From Galactobacillus timonensis (GTDB taxonomy: Bacteria > Bacillota_I > Bacilli_A > Erysipelotrichales > Erysipelotrichaceae), in contig NZ_LT964739.1 of NCBI RefSeq assembly GCF_900240265.1, positions 1,448,664 to 1,512,663 on the forward strand: a stretch of 64,000 nucleotides of DNA, read 5' to 3'. The translations under genes and the position numbers were made by a program. Shown here piece by piece: positions 40,771 through 50,102 of this stretch (positions are counted from its first letter, which is position 1; every line of letters begins with the position of its first letter). The notes beneath the pieces were generated by a model. That model had not been told where the DNA came from. It was given only the letters and a program-made list of their open reading frames with translations, and ran no database searches.

Positions 40771-42033
40771 ATGTTCAAACAGTTCAATAAGGTGGAGAAG
40801 TCGTGGATTTACTATGACATTGGCAACTCTGCCTTTACGATGATGGTCTCGACGCTGATCCCGATCTGGTTTGATACGCTGGCGGGACAGGCCGGATTTA
40901 CGCAGGCACAGTATCTTCAGTACTGGAGCTATGCAACTTCAATTACGACAATCATTGCGGCCCTCCTGGGACCGATCTGCGGAACAATCGCTGACAACAA
41001 AGGATTCAAGAAGCCGATGTTTGTGACTGTGCTGATCATCGGCGTTGTGGGATGTGCGTTTTTGGGCATTGCGCCGAACTGGCTGCTGTATCTTGTGACC
41101 TATGTCATTGCCAAAGTGTGCTATCAGGCTTCACTGGTGTTCTATGATTCGATGTTGACGGACGTCACGACGCAGGAGCGGATGGATCTGGTATCGGCAC
41201 AGGGCTATGCCTGGGGCTATATCGGCTCGTGTATCCCGTTTATCGCGGCGCTGCTTTTCTATCTGATGGGAGATGAGTATCTTGGCATTCTTCCGACGCG
41301 CATCGGCATCCTGGTCGGATTTCTGATCGTGGCCGTCTGGTGGCTGTGTGTTTCGCTTCCGCTGATCAGGAACTATGAACAGAAATATTATGTCGAGCAG
41401 GCGACGGGGCGGATCAAGGCATCGTTTGCGCGTCTTGGCAATACGCTGAAGGAAATGGTGAAAACGGACAAGAAGGTGTTCTACTTCCTGCTGGCGTTCT
41501 TCTTCTATATTGATGGCGTGTATACGATCATTGATGAGTCGGTGGCGATTGGTACGGCACTGGGACTGGATACCGTCGGCCTTTTGGTCATTCTTCTGCT
41601 GACGCAGGTTGTTGCGTTTGCGTTTGCGACGCTGTTCGGAAAGCTGTCAGAAAAGTACAGCTCGATTTCGCTGATCTCGGTATGCATTTTGGGCTATCTC
41701 TTTGTGGCGATCTTCGCGCTGTTCCTGGATTCGCTGTGGAAATTCGGTATTATGGCCTTCGTTGTCGGCATGTTCCAGGGGGCGATTCAGGCGATTTCCC
41801 GTTCCTATTTCGGCAAGATTATTCCTCCGGAGAAGTCGGGCGAATACTTCGGTCTCTATGATATCTGCGGTAAAGGTGCCGCCTTCATGGGAACGACACT
41901 GGTTGGCGTTACGGTCGGCCTGACCAATTCGGTCAATATTGCGGTTGCGACGCTTGGCATTCTCTTTGTGGTCGGCTTCATCCTGCTGCGCAAGGCTGCG
42001 ACGATTCCGGCAAGTCATCATTTGGAAGACTGA
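40771..42033 (+). CDS. UMF1-family MFS transporter
   Basis: A 420-residue transporter with about 12 membrane segments. The UMF1/Atg22-like signature is WIYYDIGNSAFTMMVSTLIPIWF at the N-terminus, and GPICGTIADNKGFKKP forms the first loop. In other organisms the family is linked to amino-acid export or uptake; here the substrate is unknown. AGAGGGTAATGT precedes the ATG. It stands alone between divergent and convergent genes. Confidence 0.88.
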   Translation: MFKQFNKVEKSWIYYDIGNSAFTMMVSTLIPIWFDTLAGQAGFTQAQYLQYWSYATSITTIIAALLGPICGTIADNKGFKKPMFVTVLIIGVVGCAFLGIAPNWLLYLVTYVIAKVCYQASLVFYDSMLTDVTTQERMDLVSAQGYAWGYIGSCIPFIAALLFYLMGDEYLGILPTRIGILVGFLIVAVWWLCVSLPLIRNYEQKYYVEQATGRIKASFARLGNTLKEMVKTDKKVFYFLLAFFFYIDGVYTIIDESVAIGTALGLDTVGLLVILLLTQVVAFAFATLFGKLSEKYSSISLISVCILGYLFVAIFALFLDSLWKFGIMAFVVGMFQGAIQAISRSYFGKIIPPEKSGEYFGLYDICGKGAAFMGTTLVGVTVGLTNSVNIAVATLGILFVVGFILLRKAATIPASHHLED

Positions 42034-42088
42034 ATTCATGCAGGTATCAGCGGTGCTGTGGATTTTCCATGACACTGCTTTTTTGATA

Positions 42089-42113
42089 CAAAAAGGGCGG
42101 CACAGTGGCCGCC
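42089..42113 (-). terminator. Terminator of the sigma/anti-sigma operon
   Basis: On the minus strand GGCGGC / GCCGCC with a CACTGT loop is followed by CTTTTT. It lies 10 bases beyond the anti-sigma stop. UMF1 ends 55 bases away on the other strand and may also use it. Confidence 0.85.
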
Positions 42114-42122
42114 TGCAATTTG

Positions 42123-42728
42123 TCAGTTTGTTTCGAAGTCTTTTCCCGGGACCATATAGCGGTCGGGGCTTGTGGAATAGGAACCGTCTTTGTTAATGGT
42201 GACATAGAGCGTATCCGAACCATCCACCAGCGTCAGATACGCATAACCGTCTTCGCCAAAGTCATTGGTGACGTCAACCTTTTTGTCATGCCAGTACAGG
42301 ATATACTTCCCGTCACGTTCATCCAGAGTGATACGGTTCGCAATTTCTTCCGCCATCTCACCGGTTGTTAAAGGACGCTCATGGTTCAGCAGACCTTCAT
42401 ATGCGACACCTCCGCCGCTTTCCACTTCGTTGCCTGAAGAATCATGGATTGTGTAACTGCCTTCGTCGCTGAGATCTACGGTCGCAGTGGTTAATTCGCC
42501 ATCGAGCCAGATCTGCATCTTTCTCTGAATGCCTCCGATATTCTGCGCATATACCGTGGTTCCTGCAAGCAGGACGGCGGCAGCGGCAGGTACCACCAGC
42601 CAGCGCCTGTTACGGTTTACTTGTTTGTTGGTCATTGTTTCCTCCTGTGCATGTAAATTGAATTCGTGATCTGTACGAATGGATGAGAACGCGCTCTGAT
42701 ATCTTTTTCTGAACTCTTCTTCACGCAT
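42123..42728 (-). CDS. Probable anti-sigma factor, single-pass membrane protein
   Basis: A 201-residue protein beginning MREEEFRKRYQSAF, with one membrane segment (about 43-62, WLVVPAAAAVLLAGTTVYA) and an outside C-terminal domain with two similar EGDY/DGSY-type strands. The N-terminal cytoplasmic part would bind the sigma factor. I start it at 42728, with AAGGAGG upstream; it overlaps the sigma gene by 8 bases. The gene position directly after an ECF sigma gene, and the topology, support an anti-sigma role; the family is not recognised. Confidence 0.7.
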   Translation of the reverse strand: MREEEFRKRYQSAFSSIRTDHEFNLHAQEETMTNKQVNRNRRWLVVPAAAAVLLAGTTVYAQNIGGIQRKMQIWLDGELTTATVDLSDEGSYTIHDSSGNEVESGGGVAYEGLLNHERPLTTGEMAEEIANRITLDERDGKYILYWHDKKVDVTNDFGEDGYAYLTLVDGSDTLYVTINKDGSYSTSPDRYMVPGKDFETN

Positions 42729-43212
42729 GGACCGGTTCCTCCTTAGTCTCTTTTTCCAGTTGCTCTCTGAGTTTTTCTCTGCCCTTCTGCAGCCGGTGCT
42801 TGACGGCACTTTCCGAGATGGACAGGATGCTCGCTATTTCTTTTACGGAATAGTCTTCGTAGTAGTAAAGATGAATCACGGAGCTGTAGTTTCGGGGCAG
42901 CTTCAGGACGGCCTCTGCAAGGCATCTGTCTTCCGCGGTCGCAAAAGGAATGTCATTCATCCAGTCTTCCAGAGATGTGCGGCTGCGGTGCCAGAATGCT
43001 TTGACGATGTCCTTCGCCTTGTTGGACACGGTTCGAAACAGCCATGCCCTGAGATGATCTTCGCTGTCGAACTGCTGTGTACTTTTGACATACTGCAGAT
43101 AGGTGTTTTGAACAGCATCTTCCGCATCTGAAACATTGTGCGTAATCGACAGCGCCGCTCTGAACAGGTTCTGCTGATAAACAGCGGCGATATATTCTGG
43201 TTCGTATCTCAT
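42721..43212 (-). CDS. ECF-type RNA polymerase sigma factor
   Basis: A 163-residue sigma-70 protein with only regions 2 and 4. Region 2 (about 15-85): VSDAEDAVQNTYLQYVKSTQQF and LRAWLFRTVSNKAKDIVK. Region 4 (about 105-155): KLPRNYSSVIHLYYYEDYSVKEIASILSISESAVKHRLQKGREKL. It is followed by its probable anti-sigma gene and preceded by an ECF-type promoter (43250-43274), so it likely drives its own operon. Confidence 0.93.
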   Translation of the reverse strand: MRYEPEYIAAVYQQNLFRAALSITHNVSDAEDAVQNTYLQYVKSTQQFDSEDHLRAWLFRTVSNKAKDIVKAFWHRSRTSLEDWMNDIPFATAEDRCLAEAVLKLPRNYSSVIHLYYYEDYSVKEIASILSISESAVKHRLQKGREKLREQLEKETKEEPVHA

Positions 43213-43249
43213 CGTGTTTCGCTTTCCTTGAGGGATCCTTCACCTATAC

Positions 43250-43274
43250 TACGATTTAACGGACGATTTGGTTC
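43250..43274 (-). promoter_or_regulatory. ECF sigma-type promoter of the sigma/anti-sigma operon
   Basis: On the minus strand GGAACC (-35) and CGTA (-10, extended to CGTAGTATA) have a 16-base spacer. This matches the GAACC-N16-CGTA form used by many ECF sigma factors. It is about 38 bases before the sigma ATG at 43212, consistent with autoregulation. Confidence 0.65.
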
Positions 43275-43376
43275 CTGCCCAGAAAAAAATTTGAATCATC
43301 CTTCTTCTTCACGGGCAGGCACGCACAGCCTTACGGCGCAAAATGATATGATGGGTGCGTTGACACGGAGGTACAT

Positions 43377-45179
43377 ATGAGTGAATTAAAGGAACGCAAG
43401 GCAATGGATCCTGCCTTTGAATGGGATCTGAGCACATTGTTTAAAAACGATGAGGAATGGGAAGCCGCATTCGCCGCCCTGGATCCAAAGATTGACGCGG
43501 CGGCAGCTTACAAAGGTACACTGAAGGATTCGAAGCATATTCTTGCCTTTCTGAAGGCGGAGATGGATGCGAAGCTTGCGATGGAAAACTGCTTTGCGTA
43601 TGCCGAGCTGCGCAACAGCGAAGATACGCGTGACCCGAAGGCACAGTCCATGCTTGCAAGGGCGATGAGCCGCTATGCCAAGGCGTCGGCGGCGCTGGCG
43701 TTTGCGCAGCCGGAGATGCTGGCTCTGGATGAAGATACGCTGCGTAAGGCTGCGGATGATCCTTCGCTGAAGGATTTCTCCTTCTATCTACATGATCTGC
43801 TGCGTCAGAAGCCGCATATGCTGAGCAGCGGTGAGGAGGCGATTCTCGCCAAGCTCTCGGATGCGCTTGGCTCCTGCGGACAGGCGGCAGAAAACCTGAT
43901 GGATGCGGACATGGTATTTGAACCTGCCGCAGATTCGGAAGGAAAGACGCATGAAGTCAGCGGCTCAAGTTATATTCCGCTGCAGATGAGTACGGACCGG
44001 GTGCTGCGCAAGAATGCGTTTGATTCTTATTACAAGTCGTTCCAGCAGCACATTATGACCTTTGCCAGCACCTACAGTGGAACCGTGAAGGCGCATACGG
44101 CCGAGGCGGAGATTCGTCACTATGGAAGTTCGCGGGAAATGTCGATGGCTGTCGATAATATTCCTGTTTCGGTTTATGACAATCTGATTGATAGCGTTCA
44201 CCGCAACATGGACAAGATGTACCGCTATGTGCGTCTGCGCAAGCGGATCCTCGGCATTGATGAGCTTCACTACTACGATGTCTATGCGCCGCTGGCAGGG
44301 GATGTGTCAAAGACCTACACCTATGCGGAAGCGCAGCAGATGGTACTTGACGCGGTGAAGCCGCTGGGTGAGGCGTATGTGAACCGTGTGAAGGAAGCCT
44401 ACGAGAACCACTGGATCGACGTATATCCCAATAAGGGCAAGCGCGGCGGCGCCTTCTCGAGCGGTACCTATACGAGTAATCCGGTGATTTTGACCAACTT
44501 CTCGGGGACGCTGGATTCGGTTTCAACGATTGCCCACGAAATGGGGCACAGCCAGCATACATGGCTTACCAATCATACGCAGCCGTATCAGTACAGCGGC
44601 TATACGATGTTCGTTGCCGAAATTGCTTCGACCGTCAATGAGAATCTTCTGATTGAGCAGCTTTTGGCAAAGGAGACGGATCCGAAGAACCGTCTGGCTC
44701 TGCTGAATGAGTATCTGGAAGGCTTCAAGGGAACCGTCTACCGTCAGACGATGTTTGCGGAATTTGAGAAGGAAGCACATGCGATGGCAGAACGCGGTGA
44801 GTCGCTGGACAGTGCGTCGCTCAATGCGCTGTACAAGAAACTGATTCAGCTTTATTTCGGCCCGGAACTGGTATGGGATGATGCGGTGCAGTATGAGTGG
44901 GCACGCATCCCGCACTTCTACAATCCGTTCTATGTCTATGTATATGCGACGGGCTATTCCAGCGCTTCGGCTCTTTCTTCGATGATTCTCAGCGAAGGTC
45001 AGCCGGCAGTGAAGCGGTATCTGGAATTCCTTTCCATGGGCAGTTCGCAGTATCCGCTCGATGAGCTGAAACATGCGGGCGTCGATCTGACGACGCCGAA
45101 GCCGATCGATGAGGCGCTGAAGAAATTTGAATCCGTTCTGGTCGATGCCGAGAAGACGGCGGATCAGCTTGGACTGTAA
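43377..45179 (+). CDS. pepF: Oligoendopeptidase F
   Basis: Zinc peptidase (M3 family) of 600 residues that cleaves oligopeptides in the cytoplasm. The zinc site is HEMGHSQHTW (about 385-394) with the further Glu downstream in VAEIASTVNE. Full length for Firmicutes PepF. CGGAGGT precedes the ATG. A terminator follows directly. Confidence 0.95.
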   Translation: MSELKERKAMDPAFEWDLSTLFKNDEEWEAAFAALDPKIDAAAAYKGTLKDSKHILAFLKAEMDAKLAMENCFAYAELRNSEDTRDPKAQSMLARAMSRYAKASAALAFAQPEMLALDEDTLRKAADDPSLKDFSFYLHDLLRQKPHMLSSGEEAILAKLSDALGSCGQAAENLMDADMVFEPAADSEGKTHEVSGSSYIPLQMSTDRVLRKNAFDSYYKSFQQHIMTFASTYSGTVKAHTAEAEIRHYGSSREMSMAVDNIPVSVYDNLIDSVHRNMDKMYRYVRLRKRILGIDELHYYDVYAPLAGDVSKTYTYAEAQQMVLDAVKPLGEAYVNRVKEAYENHWIDVYPNKGKRGGAFSSGTYTSNPVILTNFSGTLDSVSTIAHEMGHSQHTWLTNHTQPYQYSGYTMFVAEIASTVNENLLIEQLLAKETDPKNRLALLNEYLEGFKGTVYRQTMFAEFEKEAHAMAERGESLDSASLNALYKKLIQLYFGPELVWDDAVQYEWARIPHFYNPFYVYVYATGYSSASALSSMILSEGQPAVKRYLEFLSMGSSQYPLDELKHAGVDLTTPKPIDEALKKFESVLVDAEKTADQLGL

Positions 45180-45181
45180 TG

Positions 45182-45220
45182 AAAAGGGCTGGGGAATTGT
45201 TATCCTCAGTCCTTTTTGTA
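45182..45220 (+). terminator. Terminator of pepF
   Basis: AAAAGGGCTGGGGA / TCCTCAGTCCTTTT stem with a 7-base loop, then TTTTT. Starts 3 bases after the stop. Confidence 0.92.
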
Positions 45221-45253
45221 CTTTGTTTTGTTTTCTGCGTTATATGAGTCAGG

Positions 45254-46234
45254 TCATCTGACCTGTTCCTGGAGCTTCTCTTTGTAGGTATCGACAATAA
45301 TATTCAGCTCATTCAGACTGGTGATGCGTGACAGGCCAGCCTTTACTCTGGCCGAATCAGGCATGCCGGTCAGATACCATGCGGCCATGCCGCGCATCAT
45401 GGCGATGCCGGTATGTTCCCCTTCGTAGACCGTCAGCTTTTTGGCGTAGTCTTTGAGCTGATCGAGCCGTTCCATATAAGAAGGCTCTTGGAACGGTGTG
45501 CCTTCCATGGCACATTTCAATTCCTGCATGAACCATGGCCGCCCCAGCAGTCCCCGTCCGATCATGAGTCCGTCACAGCCTGTTTCCTGCTTCATGCGGA
45601 AGGCATCTTCAACGGTCTGAATGTCTCCGTTGCCGATGACGGGGATTTTAACGGCTTCCTTTACCGCTTTGATGTAGAGATTACTGGATCTGCCGCTGTA
45701 CATCTGTGCTTTCGTGCGGCCGTGGACGGCGATGGCACTGGCACCGGCTGCTTCAAGCTGCTGCGCAAGTTCGGCGCAGTTGATGTGTTCACTGTCCCAG
45801 CCGGCCCGCATCTTGACGGTGACCGGTTTTTTCGTATTGTCCACCGCAGCTTTGACGAGATCCACAGCCACATCGGGATGGGCCATGAGCCAGCTGCCAC
45901 TGTGGGCTTTTAGTACCTTTGTTACGGGGCAGCCCATGTTGATGTCAATCATGTCGCAGTCTGTGTTCTGATCCAGAAAGCGGACGGCTTCTGCCATCGT
46001 GACGGGATCTCCTGAAAACAACTGCAGCGAAACCGGATGTTCGTCGGGAAATACGCGGCACATCTCTTTGGTTTTGGCGTTGTTGTAGTGCAGCGCCTTG
46101 TCTGAGATCATCTCCGATACACAAAGATCCGCACCGTACTGGTGCATGATGGTGCGGTAGACAGGATTGGAGATGCCGGCCAGAGGAGCGGCAATCAGAC
46201 CGTTTTTCAGGGTGACGTTTCCAATGTTAAGCAC
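45254..46234 (-). CDS. dusB: tRNA-dihydrouridine synthase (DusB-like)
   Basis: FMN enzyme of 326 residues reducing uridines in tRNA. LIAAPLAGISNPVYRTI is the N-terminal flavin region; DINMGCPVTKV holds the catalytic cysteine, followed by SGSWLM; later GASAIAVHGRTKAQMYSG and VIGNGDI, DGLMIGRGLLGRPW complete the TIM barrel. The start is GTG at 46234, with GAGGG upstream inside hslO. It overlaps hslO by 8 bases and is the last gene of the membrane protein-GH2-hslO-dusB operon. Confidence 0.93.
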   Translation of the reverse strand: MLNIGNVTLKNGLIAAPLAGISNPVYRTIMHQYGADLCVSEMISDKALHYNNAKTKEMCRVFPDEHPVSLQLFSGDPVTMAEAVRFLDQNTDCDMIDINMGCPVTKVLKAHSGSWLMAHPDVAVDLVKAAVDNTKKPVTVKMRAGWDSEHINCAELAQQLEAAGASAIAVHGRTKAQMYSGRSSNLYIKAVKEAVKIPVIGNGDIQTVEDAFRMKQETGCDGLMIGRGLLGRPWFMQELKCAMEGTPFQEPSYMERLDQLKDYAKKLTVYEGEHTGIAMMRGMAAWYLTGMPDSARVKAGLSRITSLNELNIIVDTYKEKLQEQVR

Positions 46235-47105
46235 GGTGCTTGCCCTCGAGAATCTGCTGCAGCTCTGCTTCGGTAAATTGATAGGCTTTGTGGCAATAGT
46301 CGCAGACGATCTCGGCGCCGTGATCTTCTTCGATCATGTCCTTGAGATCCTTGTCATGAAGCGTTGCCAGCGCATCGGCGAAGTGATCCTTGGAGCAGTC
46401 GCAGTGCCACTGAACCGGCTTATGGGAAAGAATCGCGGCATCGGGGAACAGCTCCTTGACAATGTCGTCGACACTTCTTTCTTCCTTCATGTATTCCGAT
46501 ACATGCTTCATTTCGCGGGCGACTTTTTCAACGGCTTCAATGACTTCTTCTTCGGCGTTCGGAAGCAGCTGGAAGATCAGTCCGCCGGCTGAGTTCACGG
46601 AAAGATCCGTGTCGATCAGAACACCGACGGCTACGACCGAAGGCGTCTGCTCACTGACTGCGTAGTAATAGGCGAAGTCATCCCCGATTTCACCGGTCTG
46701 AAGGGGGACGATGCCGGTGAAGGGCTCCTTGAGGCCCATATCGCGGCTGACGGTCAATGAACCGTTGATGCCGACCGCCTGTCCGACCGCAAGATGGCCG
46801 TCACTGCGTACCATGTGGACGCCAGGATTGCCGATCAGGCCGCGCACATTGCCGGCTCCGTCTGCCTGTACATTGATGGCGCCGCAGGGACCCTTGCCGT
46901 CGATGCGTACCTTTACATGTTCATTGGGATTTTTGAGATCGCTTGCCATCAGGGCGGCGACCGTCATCGTGCGTCCAAGTGCTGCGGCACTGGTCGGTGC
47001 GCAGTTATGGATCTTCTGTGCTTCCGATACCATGGCAGTGGTGCGGGCAGCGTGGATGCGTACCTGACCCTGCAGTGCTTCTGCAATTACAATTTCATCA
47101 TTCAT
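46227..47105 (-). CDS. hslO: Redox-regulated chaperone Hsp33
   Basis: A 292-residue chaperone switched on by oxidation. The C-terminal zinc centre is CDC and CDYC about 30 residues apart; oxidation of these cysteines exposes the binding surface. N-terminal fold features: ARTTAMVSEAQKIH, TSAAALGRTMTVAALM and GNVRGLIGNP. The ATG at 47105 overlaps the GH2 stop (TGATG) and is better than the one at 47129. In operon with dusB. Confidence 0.94.
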   Translation of the reverse strand: MNDEIVIAEALQGQVRIHAARTTAMVSEAQKIHNCAPTSAAALGRTMTVAALMASDLKNPNEHVKVRIDGKGPCGAINVQADGAGNVRGLIGNPGVHMVRSDGHLAVGQAVGINGSLTVSRDMGLKEPFTGIVPLQTGEIGDDFAYYYAVSEQTPSVVAVGVLIDTDLSVNSAGGLIFQLLPNAEEEVIEAVEKVAREMKHVSEYMKEERSVDDIVKELFPDAAILSHKPVQWHCDCSKDHFADALATLHDKDLKDMIEEDHGAEIVCDYCHKAYQFTEAELQQILEGKHRA

Positions 47106-48853
47106 CAGTTTCTGACTCTCCGTATACATTTTTCATTCATGCGGCGCATCCGCTTCTCGTCAATCTTGACGATTTCGCGGTCGGCAGTGAACAGTCCGTT
47201 GCATTCGTCTTCAACGTCCGCTAGCTGCGTGTAGATACAGCCGGACAGGCCTTTGGAAATGTTCTGATACACCATGTGTTCATAGAGCCGGAAGACGGCG
47301 TCGTTCATCTGCAGCTTGTCCTTGAACTTTTTATACCCGTAGGGACGGGATGGGAAGCTGTGGCCGAATTCTACATAGGTATAGCCGCCGAATTCGCTCA
47401 GAAGGACGATGCGGCCATCCGACGAAGGCACATGGAGGGGGAAGAAGTAGTCATGGATGCTCAAAAAATCGCCGGCCCCCTGATCGAACCATCCCGATGC
47501 GCTGTCGACGAGGCGCGTATTGTCATAATCCTTGATCTTTTCCGTGATCTCTTTGGAATCGAACTGGCCCCATCCTTCGTTGAACGGTACCCAGGCAAAG
47601 ATGCAGGGGCAGTTGTAAAGCGTATCGAGCATTGCATACAGTTCTTCCATGTACATGTCTCTGGAAGCCTGGCCGGCGCGCCCATTGAGGGCATAGCTTT
47701 CTTTGCCATCGGACATTTTTCTTCGGCCCAGGGTCGGCCATAGACCGACCCGCTTGAAATTATACGGTCCTCCGCCGCTCGGCATGTCCTGCATGACCAG
47801 AATTCCCAGCTCGTCGCACAGGGAGTACCACCGGCGGTTTTCAACCTTGACATGCTTGCGGATCATGTTGAAGCCCATGCCCTTGATCTTTTTCAGTTCA
47901 AACTCCATCGCTTCCTGGGATGGATAGGTCAGCAGGCCGTCCATCGTATAGCCCTGATCCAGCAGGCCGCTGAGAAAGAGCGGTTTTCCATTGAGGGCGA
48001 AGCGCAGATGGCCGCTGCTGTCCGGCAGACTGGAGAAGCTGCGCATCGCGAAGTAGGAGCGTACTGTTTCATCTTCCGTCTGCAGATAGAGGCGGTAAAG
48101 GAACGGATCCGATGGTGACCAGAGATGGAGATCATTTTCCGACAGTGTGATCGTGTAGTCCATTTCATTGGTGATGCCGCGATGGACCAGCTTATTTCCG
48201 GCAAAGACGGTGATGACGGTCTGGGTCATCTGACCGGCGAAGCGGAGATAGACGCTGCCGTGCTGCGGGTCGGGTGTGATCTTGAGATCCTCGATCGCAT
48301 ATTCGGGGAGACTTTCCATCCATACGGTGCCATAGATACCGCTGGAGGGTGTATACCACATGCCGCCGTGTTTCAGAACCTGCTTGCCATAGGCATAGAT
48401 GCCCTGATCCGAGGCGTCTTTGATTTTGACAAGCAGTTCGTTTTCTTCCTTGACGGCGTTTGTGACATTCAGCGAGAAAGGGGAATAGCCGCCTTCATGG
48501 TGGCCGACGTTCAGGCCGTTGAGAAACACTTCGCATTCCTGGTCGACGGCTTCGAAGTTGAGCATGATCCGACGCTGAGAGTCGACGGGATAGGTGAAAC
48601 TGCGCCGGCACCAGAGAATCTGATGGGGCAGCAGCCGGTCGTCGCTGCCGGACAGCAGGCTGCCCAGGGCAAAGGGGACGAGGATGGTTTTCCAGCCGGA
48701 TTTGAGGGCCGGCTCCTCATTTTCTTTGGTGATCTGATATTCCCATGGGCCGTTGAGGTTGAGCCAGTTGTCCCTTACGAGCATGGGGCGTGGATATTCC
48801 GGAAGGATGTGCTGATAGTCCAGCTTTTTTCCAAAACGTGTGAGCGGAGTCAT
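47105..48853 (-). CDS. Glycoside hydrolase family 2 protein
   Basis: A 582-residue GH2 enzyme of the beta-galactosidase/beta-glucuronidase group. The N-terminal sugar-binding domain (about 1-180) and the immunoglobulin-like domain precede a TIM barrel from about residue 285. The acid-base glutamate lies in FNEGWGQFD (about 425) and the nucleophile in LLSEFGGYTYVEFG (about 493). No signal peptide, so it works inside the cell. Sugar specificity is not clear. It overlaps the membrane protein gene by 4 bases and hslO by 1 base. Confidence 0.9.
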   Translation of the reverse strand: MTPLTRFGKKLDYQHILPEYPRPMLVRDNWLNLNGPWEYQITKENEEPALKSGWKTILVPFALGSLLSGSDDRLLPHQILWCRRSFTYPVDSQRRIMLNFEAVDQECEVFLNGLNVGHHEGGYSPFSLNVTNAVKEENELLVKIKDASDQGIYAYGKQVLKHGGMWYTPSSGIYGTVWMESLPEYAIEDLKITPDPQHGSVYLRFAGQMTQTVITVFAGNKLVHRGITNEMDYTITLSENDLHLWSPSDPFLYRLYLQTEDETVRSYFAMRSFSSLPDSSGHLRFALNGKPLFLSGLLDQGYTMDGLLTYPSQEAMEFELKKIKGMGFNMIRKHVKVENRRWYSLCDELGILVMQDMPSGGGPYNFKRVGLWPTLGRRKMSDGKESYALNGRAGQASRDMYMEELYAMLDTLYNCPCIFAWVPFNEGWGQFDSKEITEKIKDYDNTRLVDSASGWFDQGAGDFLSIHDYFFPLHVPSSDGRIVLLSEFGGYTYVEFGHSFPSRPYGYKKFKDKLQMNDAVFRLYEHMVYQNISKGLSGCIYTQLADVEDECNGLFTADREIVKIDEKRMRRMNEKCIRRVRN

Positions 48854-49248
48854 TGGCTGTCTCCTTTCCCGTGACGCAGGGCATTGATTATGGCACCGGC
48901 CATTGCCGCAATTGTCATCAGCAGGAATGCGATGCCCATGGAGAAGAGCGTAGCCTGGCTGCGGGCGGTCGTGAATGCATAGAGCGCTTCAACAAGGGCG
49001 CTGACAATGCACATGGTGATGCCGGCGTAAAGAAGGGGTTTCCGCTGGCTGTAGAGGATGTTCAGCAGCCAGGAGAAAAAGAAGCTGATCAGAAGAAAGA
49101 GAATCAACGATGCGTTAAAGATCTGATAGCTGCGGCTGCGCAGCAGAACAATCACCAGCAGGGACATGCCAAAACCCAACGCGGCGCCGGTTAAAACGAT
49201 GCTGACGATGTTCCGGTTGTTTTTGTTTTCTGCGTTCTTCTGCCTCAT
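48850..49248 (-). CDS. Small membrane protein of unknown function
   Basis: A 132-residue protein with four hydrophobic segments (about 15-34, 42-64, 70-90 and 100-122), short loops and a basic first 12 residues. I recognise no family. It begins the operon and its last codon overlaps the GH2 start (ATGA), so it is made together with the hydrolase; it might be an import or anchoring partner, but nothing in the sequence shows that. Confidence 0.6.
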   Translation of the reverse strand: MRQKNAENKNNRNIVSIVLTGAALGFGMSLLVIVLLRSRSYQIFNASLILFLLISFFFSWLLNILYSQRKPLLYAGITMCIVSALVEALYAFTTARSQATLFSMGIAFLLMTIAAMAGAIINALRHGKGDSQ

Positions 49249-49319
49249 TCTGCTATTCTAGCATCATTCCATGCAGGCACGAAAAGGCATAGAATGGTGA
49301 GAAAAAGAGGGAAGCGAAG

Positions 49320-49790
49320 ATGACAGTAAGAAGAGCAGAGGCAAAGGATATTCCGGTTTTGAAGACACTGCTGATGGAGGTGCTCAACATCCATGCCCAG
49401 GGGCGACCGGATATTTTTGTGCCGAATACGACGAAGTATACGGATGAAGAACTGGTGAAAATGATCAGTGATCCAAGGACGCCGATCTTTGTCTATGACG
49501 AAGATGGAACGGTTCTTGGCTATGCCTTCTGCATTTATAAGGAGCGTGCGCATTCCAACAACATGACGGACATCAGGACGCTGTTCATTGATGATCTGTG
49601 CGTGGACGCGGCTGCGCGTGGGAAACATGTCGGTGAATCGCTGTATCACTATGTAAAGGACTATGCCCGTGCCAATGGCTTCTATCATGTGACGCTCAAT
49701 GTGTGGTCCTTCAACGAAAAAGCCATCGGCTTTTATGAGGCCATGGGCCTGAAGCCGATGGAATATGTGATGGAAGAAGTTCTGAAGTAA
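49320..49790 (+). CDS. GNAT-family N-acetyltransferase
   Basis: A 156-residue acetyltransferase. LFIDDLCVDAAARGKHVGESLYHYVKDYARANG contains the acetyl-CoA pyrophosphate loop, and FNEKAIGFYEAMGLKPMEYVM is the usual C-terminal segment. GAGGGAAG precedes the ATG. Substrate unknown. Confidence 0.88.
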   Translation: MTVRRAEAKDIPVLKTLLMEVLNIHAQGRPDIFVPNTTKYTDEELVKMISDPRTPIFVYDEDGTVLGYAFCIYKERAHSNNMTDIRTLFIDDLCVDAAARGKHVGESLYHYVKDYARANGFYHVTLNVWSFNEKAIGFYEAMGLKPMEYVMEEVLK

Positions 49791-50051
49791 TTATTCTGCA
49801 TTTGAATCCGATCACTGGTCATATTGGACAGAGGTAATCCGGATTTATCCCGGCTTCCATGCTGCAGGTTTTCATGAACGGGCTGCAATAATTCACATCA
49901 TTTGAATCAAACTCTTATGATTGGTCCCGGAACGCAAATGGTTTCCGGACACATCTTTTACATTTCTGTTTTTTCAAATGAGACGTGATTTTCAGCGGGC
50001 CTAGTCGAGAGAAAATGACAAGCAAAAATAACACAATGATGAATGAAAAGT
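49791..50051. other. Intergenic region upstream of the restriction-modification island
   Basis: About 260 bases, AT-richer than the surrounding core. A CCGGAA / TTCCGG stem (49927-49948, 10-base loop) has no direct T run and is a weak terminator candidate for the GNAT gene. I saw no gene, and no repeat shared with the right end of the island near 52890-53230. Confidence 0.5.
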
Positions 50052-50102
50052 GGTATTTTTAATGGGAATAAAAAGGTACCAAAAAATACCTAGAGGTATA
50101 CT
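50052..50102 (+). promoter_or_regulatory. Repeated GGTA/TACC boxes upstream of the methylase, likely operator
   Basis: GGTATT (50052), GGTACC (50075-50080), AATACC (50085-50090) and AGGTAT (50095-50099) lie within 50 bases. GGTATTTTT and AAAAATACC are inverted repeats around the centre. The last box overlaps the AGAGG ribosome binding site. The methylase carries an RHH-type domain, so it may bind here and repress its own operon. Confidence 0.6.

Noticed and set aside
49957..49962. TTTACA near 49957 as a PhoP box
   Set aside because: Single hexamer without the second repeat.
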